DNA from: Candidatus Saccharimonadota bacterium
GTDB lineage: Bacteria; Patescibacteriota; Saccharimonadia; Saccharimonadales; Saccharimonadaceae
DNA length: 56,982 nucleotides
NCBI GenBank assembly: GCA_017652105.1
Contig: JAGCBP010000003.1
Coordinates: 1-56,982 of the forward strand
Direction of reading: 5' to 3'
Made by a program: the position numbers and the translations under genes. The notes beneath the pieces were generated by a model that was not told where the DNA came from, ran no database searches, and saw only the letters and a program-made list of their open reading frames with translations. The stretch's first letter is position 1; each line of letters starts with the position of its first letter. Positions 42,446 through 50,993 of this stretch are shown piece by piece.

Positions 42446-43306
42446 CTAGTGTAGCGAAACAAATACTTCGCCATTTTCCTTTCTATTTATTCTATTAGCT
42501 TCTTTCGCGATGGTCGCAACCGAAAAATCATCGTTGTGTGCTAATTCCATTATACTATTGTTTATCGGTTTTGGGGAAGGTTTTTCTTCCGGCTTCACTT
42601 CGGCTTCTTCCGGCTTTATCAAAACATCATTATTTTCAAGCTTCTCATCCGCCCTTAAAATCACTTTCTCCCCGCCATGGTAAGTAGGTTCATCCAACGC
42701 CATTGCATTTGCCGCATCATTTTTTTCGATCGCCGCTCTCATTTCATCCACCGCCGTGTTGTGCCGACTCATTTTGTCTTGGTCAATCACTCGGTTAAGC
42801 ACTTGCGATTGATAAGTTTCAAACATATCCGGCGTAGCGTTTGCTTCAGCCACCAAATCCTCTCGCATCGGACTAGCCCCAGCTCCTTTAATCGCATAGC
42901 CTTCCGTATCCACAATATCGGCAAGAAACGACAATCTATGCGTGGCTTCCTCACTAGAAATATCTCGGGTTCTCACATCCTCCGCAATTTTTGGTGCCGT
43001 AATCAAAATTGTCGATTCCTTTTGACCCGGCATCCACACCCTTTTGCGCGGCTTCAAATAATACGATACTAATGCCGCTAGATATGTTTCCATCGGCTGG
43101 TCTTTTTTGAGCGGCAAAGCTAGTGCCAAAAAGAAAAACACAAATGGTACCGGAATTATCGCCAGTACTGGAAATAATTGAAAAAGTCCCACCGCAAGCG
43201 CAATTAATCCTCCCGCAATCAAAAGATAAACAAACTGCCGAAAGCTAAACGGTCCGATTAATTTATCATCCGCCTCAACATCCTGAGGCACTTTATATTG
43301 CGCCAT
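42446..43306 (-). CDS. PrgI-family T4SS membrane protein
   Basis: Protein of about 286 residues. The N-terminal 110 residues match the PrgI family (PF12666): MAQYKVPQDVEADDKLIGPF, two membrane helices, then LALPLKKDQPMETYLAAL. The rest is a long acidic cytoplasmic tail. PrgI-like proteins stand in for VirB3 beside VirB4. The start at 43306 is chosen because the upstream in-frame codons contain the TGTTATAAT promoter. The gene is followed by 41585-42442 with a three-base gap. Confidence 0.88.
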   Translation of the reverse strand: MAQYKVPQDVEADDKLIGPFSFRQFVYLLIAGGLIALAVGLFQLFPVLAIIPVPFVFFFLALALPLKKDQPMETYLAALVSYYLKPRKRVWMPGQKESTILITAPKIAEDVRTRDISSEEATHRLSFLADIVDTEGYAIKGAGASPMREDLVAEANATPDMFETYQSQVLNRVIDQDKMSRHNTAVDEMRAAIEKNDAANAMALDEPTYHGGEKVILRADEKLENNDVLIKPEEAEVKPEEKPSPKPINNSIMELAHNDDFSVATIAKEANRINRKENGEVFVSLH

Positions 43307-43315
43307 ATAATATAT

Positions 43316-43324
43316 ATTATAACA
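43316..43324 (-). promoter_or_regulatory. Promoter of the prgI-virB4 operon
   Basis: The minus strand reads TGTTATAAT nine bases before the start codon at 43306, so the leader would be at most a few bases. Confidence 0.65.
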
Positions 43325-43342
43325 TAAAATTTTAACCATAAG

Positions 43343-43374
43343 AAAAAACCGCCGGATTTCAAATCCAGCGGTTT
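43343..43374 (-). terminator. Intrinsic terminator
   Basis: An interrupted stem (AAACCGC and GGATT pairing with AATCC and GCGGTTT) is followed on the minus strand by six T residues. It ends the single-gene transcript of 43379-44002. Confidence 0.85.
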
Positions 43375-43378
43375 CAGG

Positions 43379-44002
43379 TTAGGCGACGGATAATAAATCG
43401 GATACTACATTGTACAAGATGTCTTCCCATTCACCGGGAACGTATCTACCTTTACCATTCTTTTCACCTAATGCCCAAGTGTAATTAAACATGCTAGCAT
43501 TATCATACCAAATGAACAAACGGTACTTCGAGCCGCAGTTTAACGAAACTTTGACAGTATGTCCTTCTATGCTAGTAAAGTAGGTATACCTTGTAGTGCC
43601 ATAATCAGTGCTACAAGATATCCCTTGGTCTTTGGCCAGTGCACCGCAGCTAAGAAAGTAGTTTGAAAGTATGTTATTATTTTTCTCAACTTCCTTCTTG
43701 CAGGACCGAAGGAGCAACACTTTGCTGTAAACAGAAACCCTCTTTTCGTGCTGTTCATGGTCCAACAGATAGCTTACCAATTTTTCCCAATTTCCTTTAG
43801 AAAAATAGGTTTCACCAGTGTATTCATCGTGAAAATAGACCTCCCGGTTGCCCGCATAAACTTGGATACTTTTTCTACAAATTCCCATTACGCAAATCTT
43901 CTTATATATTATTTGAAGACCACATTCAAAAGAATCCTCATAGATTCCATCCTGCCCGTACTCTTTAGCCAATTTCTTGCATTTTTCAAATACATCCTCC
44001 AT
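43379..44002 (-). CDS. Two-repeat protein of unknown function inside the T4SS locus
   Basis: Protein of about 207 residues built of two related halves. Each half has LAK-E/D-x-G near its start and a strand-rich middle, and ends with S/P-G-x-W-E-x-x-x-Y (SKGNWEKLVSYLLD and VPGEWEDILYNVVSD). No membrane segment or signal peptide is seen. The start at 44002 has the site GGAGGTGG; an ATG four codons upstream is inside that site. It has its own strong promoter and terminator and interrupts the conserved secretion genes, so it looks like an inserted independent unit. I do not recognise the family. Confidence 0.65.
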   Translation of the reverse strand: MEDVFEKCKKLAKEYGQDGIYEDSFECGLQIIYKKICVMGICRKSIQVYAGNREVYFHDEYTGETYFSKGNWEKLVSYLLDHEQHEKRVSVYSKVLLLRSCKKEVEKNNNILSNYFLSCGALAKDQGISCSTDYGTTRYTYFTSIEGHTVKVSLNCGSKYRLFIWYDNASMFNYTWALGEKNGKGRYVPGEWEDILYNVVSDLLSVA

Positions 44003-44056
44003 ATCCACCTCCATTTTAAGCTACAAAAACCAACAAAACATTAGCTTTACCCTACC

Positions 44057-44085
44057 ATTATATCACAAAATGCCAAAAAAGTCAA
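44057..44085 (-). promoter_or_regulatory. Promoter of the inserted two-repeat gene
   Basis: On the minus strand TTGACT is followed by 17 bases and TATAAT, giving a leader of about 50 bases before the start at 44002. Confidence 0.8.
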
Positions 44086-44101
44086 TACTTATACCCTATC
44101 T

Positions 44102-47100
44102 TTATGCATCTGGGTATTTGCTTTCATCCTGAAGCAAATCTTCTAGATTCTGCTTCAGATTGTAAGGCTCGATGTGAGTTCTGTTTTTTACTTGCTGCTC
44201 ATAATATTCTTTAAATTCTTTTTCTACCAAGCTCGTATTCTCTCCAAACCATTCCTCTAAAAGATCTAGACAAAGCCCATAAAATTCACCCGTATCCATA
44301 TCTTGATGATCGTGATATTCCTTATCTAATATATCTCTAAAGCTCTGTCTCGTACCCGCATCATAAATTCTTACAGTAGGCTCTTCGCTATCATTAGAAT
44401 CGCCTTTTTTCTCTTCATCACGCTGAAGTTTCCTTAGGTTTTCATAATATTTAACTTCTTTCGCCATCGTTTCTTCATCATCAAGATTAACCCATTTGCG
44501 CAACCAGTCTTTCGCATTATTAGCGGCACCAGAACGTCTAGTTCTATAAATTTGTTCAAGTTTACCAGTTTCACCAAGAATCTTTCTCACTTGTCTACCA
44601 GCAAATTCCATCTTGAGAGCCTTGAGATCCTTCTTTCTCAACTCGTTAGCTTTATCTTTATCCATATCACCATATCTAGTTTGAATTTCAGCTTCTCTCT
44701 TTGCGTATTCAGCTTTTCTCTCATCATACATTTCACGCTCTTCAGGATCCTCATTTTTAGATTCTAGACCATCAAGATAGGTAGCCAACAAATGTTCCAT
44801 TGTTGCATCACGATAATCAGTTCGCATACCAAGTATCTGACCAGTGGTTTGGTCCTTAAAGTAATCGTTCGTTTTTCTACGATAATACTTTTCCACGTCA
44901 TCACTAAAGTCTTTATCATTTCCATCCTTATCTCGGCCTTTAAAACCTTTACCCCATACTGGAGTCAAAGCATAGGTTGGTTCGTTATCCTCTAATATTG
45001 GGTTTCCATCACTATCTTTCTTTTGCTTCAATTCATACCCAGTCCAGAATTTGACCGCACTATTTATCTGTTCGCTACCAGATAGCCATTTCAAGCTAGC
45101 CGAGAGGAATGCTGGTTCAAGCGCAGTCTGGATCTCTTCACGTTTCTTCAACCATCCAGCCACATCCCACTGAGCATCATCGCCATTATATCCATACGCT
45201 CTCTTCAAACTCTCATCTAGGTTAGAGAAGGCCGTTCTCTCAATGTTATCAAGCGAAGTACCTTCAGCCAACTTAATTATATCCTTCTTGGCATACATTC
45301 TGCCAGTTGGATTCTTATCAGTTATCAAATCTGGCTCACCGTCATGATAGCCCTTAATATACTCATCATATGTAAAATCTAGCACTTTACGTTCGCCCTT
45401 ATTATACACACTTGCTGTCTCAAGATTAATATATTTACCAAATCTTCTCAGCAACGGGTCATTATCTTTTACTTCAAACATCAAGAAAGATGCCAGCGCT
45501 TGAGAAGCGTGTGTGCCAAGCTGTAACCCTCCACCAATGTTCTTATTCAAAATGTTATCCATCTGTTCTTTTACGAGATCGGTATCGCCACGCATATTAA
45601 GCACTCTGAGGCCCGAAATAATTGCATCAATATTATCAGCTGCTTTTGCCGCCCCCATATCATCGGCTATTTTAGTTAATTCATCCAGCCTATACATCAC
45701 ATCTTTAGTCGGCGGAGTAAGTTCAAAGTACTTTTGCATCTTCGTAGCCATCACTTTAGCTTGCGTATCATAAGCCTGCGCCGCCGCAGCCACCGCATAG
45801 TGCGTATCCACCACATCGCCTTCCATAATCTTAGAGAGATCAGTATATCTATCCGCTGCTTGCACCGCCGCCAAGCTACCAGGCTCAAAGTGCCGCTTGT
45901 ATTTACTACTTGCGATTCTCCGGCCATCAGCATCCGTCGTAGTCCCATGCGTTGCATCCATATGCGCATTCATTGCCGCTTCCATCCGTTCACGGAAACC
46001 AACCGCATTCTTGTAGTCAATTCTCTCGCCTCTAGCCTGTTCCATTTTGAGCTTATCAAACGCCTTCACATTAGCACTATCAAGAGCACTAAGTCTTGCT
46101 TTTTGCGCCCTTGTACCATTCTTTTTCAATGCCTCAAGCTGGCCCATACCCTTGTTCATATTATTCTTGTGCCTCAAAATCTTGTTTTGATACTCAGCGT
46201 TTCTAGCCTGTGCCTCATAAGATTCCTCACCCTCCTTTGAAGGCAAACCTTTCCTCGTGTAATTTCGCATCGCTGAATAAGCAAGACCTCTGTTTTTTAC
46301 AGTCTCCATGTGTTCTTTGGTTTCCTCATCACGAGCAATCTTTCTGTCAGACAAGAATTGTCTTAGCTTGAGAGACGGCGTATAAGCGTTTGGCGAAGCC
46401 AAATGCTTTTGTTTCGAAAGCTCTTGGTGCGAAGTAGCCCAGCCCCGTACACCACCAACCGCACCGCTTGCCAAGCCATTGAGTTTGGCATTGACGGTCG
46501 ATAGGAAAGTACCAGACATCTTCATCAAGCTCCAAGCGAAAAATAGTGGGAAAATTTGTACCGCCACCCCAATTAGCACTCCAAAACCATTCTGAGATGA
46601 AACAATAATTGCCCAACCCGCTATAGAGGAAGCCCCAAACAAAAGCGAAAATGCCGGATAAAATATCAGCATTTGGAACAAAAGCTGTCGCCATTTTTTG
46701 AACCATTGTTCTGTGTTTGGCAAAATATACGCCACCATTGCAAGAGGTGCAATCATAATTAGAAGTGTCACCACCGCTTGGCGCATTGCGATTGTCACAA
46801 GTCCAATCACCACCGATACCAGAGCACCAAACGCCAAAGGTATCAACATCCATATCGCCCCTGTTTCAAAGGCGATCAGCGCGCCACCAATTGCAAGCGA
46901 TGTACCACCGGAAATTGCACTATACATTTCTGACATCTTTACCCCCGTCATTTGAACTTCGCCTTCTACGCCTGGCGTTATAGACGATTCAATTGACTCA
47001 AACAAACCTCTAAGGCCATCGCCAAAGATATTGGAGACATCCACCGCCAAAGAACAAATATAAAATGACAAGTTTACCAATATTGCTGCAATGATTAACT

Positions 47101-47530
47101 TCGGCAAAGCCTTTTTAACACCATAATTTGTAATTCCCACCCCTGTAATTTGCGAAAATACCACCACTAACAGGAATACAATAAACAGTACATTCGTCAC
47201 CCCCTGAAAATACTTCCATATTTCAAAAATCGGCGAGCCATCTTTAGGTTCTACCGGATTAACTTCTAGTACATCCTGGGTTTTATCATACAAAAAGTCT
47301 ACAGCTTCAGAAATCTTACCTGTTGATGGACACACCAGCCACCCTAACGATCCGAGACTATCCTCACAAGTAGCCCCAACCGCCGGTTTTTCCTCTGGTT
47401 CAGCATATACATTTTTAGAAGTTCCAGGTATCATCCCAAACAAACTGGAAAGCATTACGACAAGAGCAAAAAGACACCCAAAAACCTTATTTCTGATACC
47501 ATTTTTCAGGTTCCTTATTCTTATCATCAT
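44102..47530 (-). CDS. VirB6/TrbL-like polytopic T4SS protein with long C-terminal domain
   Basis: Protein of about 1142 residues. A signal-like N-terminus (LFALVVMLSSLFGMIPGTS) precedes an extracytoplasmic patch, then about six to seven membrane helices between residues 110 and 370 in the TrbL/VirB6 manner. A charged cytoplasmic region of some 750 residues, rich in coiled coil, follows. It probably forms the inner-membrane channel with PrgI and VirB4. The start at 47530 follows GGAAGG; an upstream in-frame ATG is ruled out because its codons contain the -10 box. Divergent from the pilin array. Confidence 0.82.
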   Translation of the reverse strand: MMIRIRNLKNGIRNKVFGCLFALVVMLSSLFGMIPGTSKNVYAEPEEKPAVGATCEDSLGSLGWLVCPSTGKISEAVDFLYDKTQDVLEVNPVEPKDGSPIFEIWKYFQGVTNVLFIVFLLVVVFSQITGVGITNYGVKKALPKLIIAAILVNLSFYICSLAVDVSNIFGDGLRGLFESIESSITPGVEGEVQMTGVKMSEMYSAISGGTSLAIGGALIAFETGAIWMLIPLAFGALVSVVIGLVTIAMRQAVVTLLIMIAPLAMVAYILPNTEQWFKKWRQLLFQMLIFYPAFSLLFGASSIAGWAIIVSSQNGFGVLIGVAVQIFPLFFAWSLMKMSGTFLSTVNAKLNGLASGAVGGVRGWATSHQELSKQKHLASPNAYTPSLKLRQFLSDRKIARDEETKEHMETVKNRGLAYSAMRNYTRKGLPSKEGEESYEAQARNAEYQNKILRHKNNMNKGMGQLEALKKNGTRAQKARLSALDSANVKAFDKLKMEQARGERIDYKNAVGFRERMEAAMNAHMDATHGTTTDADGRRIASSKYKRHFEPGSLAAVQAADRYTDLSKIMEGDVVDTHYAVAAAAQAYDTQAKVMATKMQKYFELTPPTKDVMYRLDELTKIADDMGAAKAADNIDAIISGLRVLNMRGDTDLVKEQMDNILNKNIGGGLQLGTHASQALASFLMFEVKDNDPLLRRFGKYINLETASVYNKGERKVLDFTYDEYIKGYHDGEPDLITDKNPTGRMYAKKDIIKLAEGTSLDNIERTAFSNLDESLKRAYGYNGDDAQWDVAGWLKKREEIQTALEPAFLSASLKWLSGSEQINSAVKFWTGYELKQKKDSDGNPILEDNEPTYALTPVWGKGFKGRDKDGNDKDFSDDVEKYYRRKTNDYFKDQTTGQILGMRTDYRDATMEHLLATYLDGLESKNEDPEEREMYDERKAEYAKREAEIQTRYGDMDKDKANELRKKDLKALKMEFAGRQVRKILGETGKLEQIYRTRRSGAANNAKDWLRKWVNLDDEETMAKEVKYYENLRKLQRDEEKKGDSNDSEEPTVRIYDAGTRQSFRDILDKEYHDHQDMDTGEFYGLCLDLLEEWFGENTSLVEKEFKEYYEQQVKNRTHIEPYNLKQNLEDLLQDESKYPDA

Positions 47531-47561
47531 AAAAATCGCCTTCCAATTAGGCTTGTCAATA

Positions 47562-47570
47562 ATTATAGCA
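47562..47570 (-). promoter_or_regulatory. Promoter of the VirB6-like gene
   Basis: The minus strand reads TGCTATAAT, 31 bases before the start at 47530, with GGAAGG between. Confidence 0.72.
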
Positions 47571-47609
47571 CACATAAGCGTTTTTGTCAATGCAAATACC
47601 CCTATTTTA

Positions 47610-47638
47610 TTGACTTTTCTCCAAAATCTCGCTATTAT
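47610..47638 (+). promoter_or_regulatory. Promoter of the pilin array
   Basis: TTGACT and TATTAT are separated by 17 bases; the ATG at 47647 follows nine bases after the -10 box, so the leader is very short. It stands back-to-back with the VirB6 promoter. Confidence 0.72.
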
Positions 47639-47646
47639 TTAAATAT

Positions 47647-48414
47647 ATGAGTAATTTTCTCAAAAAAATTATCGTTTTTCTGGGTATTATCGCTTTACTT
47701 TCTGCCACTTTTTCTATAATCTCACCAGCTTCCACATTTGCCGAAAATGACCTAAAAAGAATAGATGGCAGTAGTTGTGAACCATTACTCGGCCTAACCA
47801 ACTGGGACTGTGGAGTTTCAGAAATGAATAACGAGACTCAGCTCGTCAATAATATTGCTGTCATCGCTACCAATATTCTCACCGATCTCACCGTTATTGC
47901 CGCTTACCTAGTACTAGGCTATGTCATCTATGGCGGCTATCTCTATATGTTCTCCTCTGGCGATCCAGGCAAAGCCGCCGCTGGCAAAAAGACTCTCCAA
48001 CATGCTTTCATTGGCCTTGCCATCACTATGTCGGCCTATGCCATTTTTGGCGCTATTCGTATTGCTCTTGTTGGCAATAGCGTCGAACTCAGTCAATGTG
48101 CCGAAGAAGGAGGATGCGTCACTGGCGATGTTATGATCACTAACCTTATTCAATGGGTACTCGGCATGGCCGGTGCGGTCGCCGCCATTTTTGTAGTGGT
48201 TGGAGGCTGGGGCTATATTACCGCTTCTGGCGATCCAAACAAACTTCAAAAAGCCAAAACCACTATTCTATATGCTCTTATCGGTTTAGCCATCGTAGCC
48301 CTTGCCGAAATTCTCACCGCCTTCATTTCCAACCTAATCAAAGATGCCAACGGAGAAACTTCGTTTGTTCAAACCACAGAAGTAATCAATCTAAACAAGG
48401 AGAATATTAAATGA
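47647..48414 (+). CDS. Double-domain T4SS pilin-like protein
   Basis: Protein of 255 residues with a signal peptide (about 1-32) and two pilin-type units in tandem. Each unit has two helices around a G-x-x-Y-x-x-S-G-D-P-x-K turn: GGYLYMFSSGDPGKAAAGKK at about 97-116 and GGWGYITASGDPNKLQKAKT at about 187-206. The units resemble the VirB2-like T4SS pilins of CPR bacteria (PF18895), which normally have one. It overlaps the next pilin gene by four bases. It may be an adaptor or cap rather than a bulk subunit. Confidence 0.82.
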   Translation: MSNFLKKIIVFLGIIALLSATFSIISPASTFAENDLKRIDGSSCEPLLGLTNWDCGVSEMNNETQLVNNIAVIATNILTDLTVIAAYLVLGYVIYGGYLYMFSSGDPGKAAAGKKTLQHAFIGLAITMSAYAIFGAIRIALVGNSVELSQCAEEGGCVTGDVMITNLIQWVLGMAGAVAAIFVVVGGWGYITASGDPNKLQKAKTTILYALIGLAIVALAEILTAFISNLIKDANGETSFVQTTEVINLNKENIK

Positions 48415-48860
48415 AAAAATTTACCACCATCATTACTAGCCTCATTCTAATGGTTTTTGGGCTTGCTTTAGTCCCTGCTAATACACATGCTGCCATAAAC
48501 TGTAGCGACAATACCATCCCGCCAAGCGTCTTAAGAGCTAACGGCTGCTCTTCCGACGACGATGAGCCAGAACTTAGCGATATTATAGTTAATATTATCA
48601 ACGGAGCAATCGGTGTCCTTAGCGTCGTTATTGTTATTTTCATTATAGTCGGTGGCGTTAATTACATGACTTCTGCTGGCGACCCAGGCAAAATTGAAAA
48701 AGCCAAAAAGACTATTCTCTATGCTGTAGTCGGTGCTATTATCTGTGTCTTAGCTTTTGCTATTACCAATTTCGTAATTGGAGCATTAAAAAATGCCGAT
48801 AGTGGCAGTGAAATTGATGGCGGTGGACCAATTAGCTCAGTATTTTACCCAGAAGATTAA
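48411..48860 (+). CDS. T4SS pilin-like protein
   Basis: Protein of 149 residues. A signal peptide (about 1-27, ending near THAA) is followed by an acidic Cys-containing stretch, then the two-helix pilin unit with GGVNYMTSAGDPGKIEKAKK as the polar turn and an acidic tail. Two cysteines (CSDN and GCSSD) before the first helix could form a disulfide outside the cell. It is translationally coupled to the double-domain pilin (ATGA overlap). Confidence 0.85.
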   Translation: MKKFTTIITSLILMVFGLALVPANTHAAINCSDNTIPPSVLRANGCSSDDDEPELSDIIVNIINGAIGVLSVVIVIFIIVGGVNYMTSAGDPGKIEKAKKTILYAVVGAIICVLAFAITNFVIGALKNADSGSEIDGGGPISSVFYPED

Positions 48861-48930
48861 GTCGAAAAACTATTGCAATTATAGAAACATTGTTATAAAA
48901 TAATGATAAGTAAAACAAAGGATTTTTTAA

Positions 48931-49248
48931 ATGAACAATATTCTTACACATTTCGCCGCCAACACTGGCATGAACGGAGTAAGCCAACTCAAAAATGTCG
49001 GTAATAGTGATGCTGATTTACAAAGTGCCGTAGTTAATATTATTAACGCCGTTATTGGTATTTTAGCCGTTGTCTGCGTTATTATTATCATTATCGGTGG
49101 TGTCAACTATATGACTTCCTCTGGCGACGCTGGTAAAGTCAAAAAAGCCAAAGATATTATTCTTTATGGCGTCATCGGTATGATAGTTTGTGTTCTAGCC
49201 TTTGCTATCACCAACTTCATCATTGCTAACGTCCTAAAGGCAGCCTAA
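48931..49248 (+). CDS. T4SS pilin-like protein without obvious signal peptide
   Basis: Protein of 105 residues. The pilin unit (two helices around GGVNYMTSSGDAGKVKKAKD) is very close to that of the preceding gene, but the N-terminal 30 residues are polar (MNNILTHFAANTGMNGVSQL), so export must use the first helix itself or another route. It has its own promoter (TTGCAA-17-TAAAAT), an AAAGGA site and a terminator, so it could be expressed in large amounts as the main pilin. Confidence 0.83.
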   Translation: MNNILTHFAANTGMNGVSQLKNVGNSDADLQSAVVNIINAVIGILAVVCVIIIIIGGVNYMTSSGDAGKVKKAKDIILYGVIGMIVCVLAFAITNFIIANVLKAA

Positions 49249-49260
49249 ATCTTTAGTCAC

Positions 49261-49287
49261 AAAAGCCTAGCAATGCTAGGCTTTTTT
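49261..49287 (+). terminator. Intrinsic terminator
   Basis: AAGCCTAGC pairs with GCTAGGCTT around AAT and is followed by TTTT. It ends the transcript of the third pilin gene. Confidence 0.9.
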
Positions 49288-49308
49288 GGTTGTACTTAAT
49301 AAAAAATG

Positions 49309-49317
49309 TGGTATAAT
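49309..49317 (+). promoter_or_regulatory. Leaderless promoter of the fourth pilin gene
   Basis: TGGTATAAT ends six bases before the ATG at 49324. Confidence 0.76.
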
Positions 49318-49323
49318 TAAACT

Positions 49324-49710
49324 ATGAAAAAGATTTTGAGAATTATCTTACCACTGGTTATCTGTGGAGTTTTTATTGGTATTAATATAGCTAGCACATT
49401 TGACGCTTCTGCCATGACCCTCCGTGAAGGCGCTGAAGCCGCCAAATGTACCGAATGTCCAGAGAATCTTTTTGGCGATGCCGGTGTATTCAAGCAGATC
49501 ACCAATGTTGTCTTGTATATTGTAGGTGTAATTGCTGTTATTATGCTCATTATCGGCGGTATCAAATACGTCATTTCCGGCGGTGACGCCAAAAAAGTTA
49601 CCGATGCCAAAAACACCGTTCTCTACGCTATCATCGGTCTTATCATTGCATTCTTAGCCTACGCTATTGTTAACTTTGTTATTACTTCACTTCCTAGCTC
49701 CGCTAGCTAG
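49324..49710 (+). CDS. T4SS pilin-like protein
   Basis: Protein of 128 residues. A signal peptide (about 1-30, ASTFDASA) is followed by a short CTECPENLFG segment with a CxxC pair and then the two-helix unit with the turn GGIKYVISGGDAKKVTDAKN. It has its own leaderless promoter after the preceding terminator, and ends convergent with comF, overlapping it by eight bases. Fourth member of the array; the CxxC distinguishes it from the others. Confidence 0.85.
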   Translation: MKKILRIILPLVICGVFIGINIASTFDASAMTLREGAEAAKCTECPENLFGDAGVFKQITNVVLYIVGVIAVIMLIIGGIKYVISGGDAKKVTDAKNTVLYAIIGLIIAFLAYAIVNFVITSLPSSAS

Positions 49711-50362
49711 AATAAGCGATCACGGCTATTATAATGCGCTTCGCGCCTCCCGCGCGAAGTTTTTTTACGGCCGCCTCTATGCTAGCACCCGTAGTCCATA
49801 CATCATCTAATAATATATATGTTTTGTCTTTATCGATTCTGGCTCTTGGATTCAAATCATAGGCCAAATTAGCCTGAGAAAGCCTCTCTTTTCGATTTGC
49901 TCCCACCTGCACAGTATTTTTATTACGAACAAGCATTCGTCCCACTGGTATTTTGCGTATCTTTGACAGATTTTTTGCAATCAAATACATATGATCAAAC
50001 CCCCTAGCTCTAACATGATGAGTCGCAGTAGGCAGTGGCACCAAAATTGAATTTTGAGGTAGTCTCACCGGTAAACTCTCGCTCATCATCTCGGCCAAAG
50101 GTTTTGCTAAAGCTTTTATAGAATAGTACTTATAGTCATGGATCAACTCACCCAAAACCCCCTCGCGTGAAGACACTGTATATATCGGCGGTAAGTTCTT
50201 ATGGTCTCTAAATTTTTCACAAACGCCATTGCGGTTATGCATGATGTTATTTTTACAACACTCGCAAAATGCTTCACCAAGTCGCCCACAACCCCTACAA
50301 GAGTAGGGAGAAAGCAGGTCCAGAAGGCTCGGAAATGTTGTATTTTTTACAATAAAAGCCAT
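49703..50362 (-). CDS. comF: ComF-family phosphoribosyltransferase-like protein
   Basis: Protein of about 219 residues tied to DNA uptake. An N-terminal zinc-binding segment (CRGCGRLGEAFCECC) is followed by a double-domain PRTase fold with the PRPP-binding motif ILLDDVWTTGAS and the conserved RGFDHMYLIAK and RLSQANLAY stretches. I place the start at 50362; the in-frame ATG at 50410 lies beyond the oppositely directed Hsp20 promoter. Its position next to the pilin array raises the possibility that the secretion-like locus also takes up DNA. Confidence 0.88.
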   Translation of the reverse strand: MAFIVKNTTFPSLLDLLSPYSCRGCGRLGEAFCECCKNNIMHNRNGVCEKFRDHKNLPPIYTVSSREGVLGELIHDYKYYSIKALAKPLAEMMSESLPVRLPQNSILVPLPTATHHVRARGFDHMYLIAKNLSKIRKIPVGRMLVRNKNTVQVGANRKERLSQANLAYDLNPRARIDKDKTYILLDDVWTTGASIEAAVKKLRAGGAKRIIIAVIAYSS

Positions 50363-50369
50363 AATTCTC

Positions 50370-50398
50370 TTGATTTTACTACAAAAGTGCTTTATAAT
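50370..50398 (+). promoter_or_regulatory. Promoter of the Hsp20 gene
   Basis: TTGATT and TATAAT are separated by 17 bases. No CIRCE copy is seen near it. Confidence 0.75.
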
Positions 50399-50428
50399 AA
50401 AGCATAACAATATATAAGTGGAGGAAAT

Positions 50429-50938
50429 ATGGCTCGTACAAATAGTGATGATTTGTTAGACGATGAGCTAGCTGCAGCATTCCTAAGCGAGGGTGATGAC
50501 ACTACATCTACTCCAAACGCAAAAGAAATTGCCGATGAGCTAGTAGCAACTGAAGAGTCTAGCGAACCAGCAACTGAAGATGAGTGGGCGAACGAAACCG
50601 ACGATTTCCCTGGACAGCTTGCAGTGGATGTCTACGAAACCGCCGACAAATTAGTAGTAAAAGCAAGGACTGCTGGCATCTCAAAGTCAGACCTTGATGT
50701 AAGTATTGCCGACAATATCTTGACTATCTCCGGCGTACTTTCCGGCGGAGAGGATGAGCAAACCACTAGATGGCACATTCAAGAGTGCTACTGGGGAGAG
50801 TTTTCCAGGATGATTGCATTGCCTGTACAAGTACGCGAAGATGAAAATAGCGTCAAGGCAGAGCTCAAAGATGGCGTTCTTACCATTACCTTTGAAAAAG
50901 AAAAGGTTGAAGCGCCAAAGAGAATTGCAATTCAATAG
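50429..50938 (+). CDS. Hsp20/alpha-crystallin small heat-shock protein
   Basis: Holdase chaperone of 169 residues. A long acidic N-terminal arm (about 1-60) precedes the alpha-crystallin domain: QLAVDVYETADKLVVKA, DLDVSIADNILTISGV, the conserved GEFSRMIALP, and AELKDGVLTITFEK. The C-terminal tail ends in RIAIQ, with an I-x-I-type anchor. The GGAGGAAAT site is strong. Unlike dnaJ and groESL it has no CIRCE site, so control differs. Confidence 0.93.
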   Translation: MARTNSDDLLDDELAAAFLSEGDDTTSTPNAKEIADELVATEESSEPATEDEWANETDDFPGQLAVDVYETADKLVVKARTAGISKSDLDVSIADNILTISGVLSGGEDEQTTRWHIQECYWGEFSRMIALPVQVREDENSVKAELKDGVLTITFEKEKVEAPKRIAIQ

Positions 50939-50964
50939 AGAGTGGGCGAATGGGTTGTACTACA

Positions 50965-50993
50965 ATCGGACTACTTTAGTAGTCCGATTTTTG
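50965..50993 (+). terminator. Intrinsic terminator overlapping a convergent gene
   Basis: CGGACTAC pairs with GTAGTCCG around TTTA and is followed by ATTTTT. The last codons and the TAA stop of the convergent minus-strand gene (50976) are inside the hairpin. Confidence 0.9.

Noticed and set aside
47531-47590. Upstream ATG of the VirB6-like gene
   Set aside because: The extra codons contain TGCTATAAT. The downstream ATG at 47530 has a GGAAGG site and follows the predicted transcript start.
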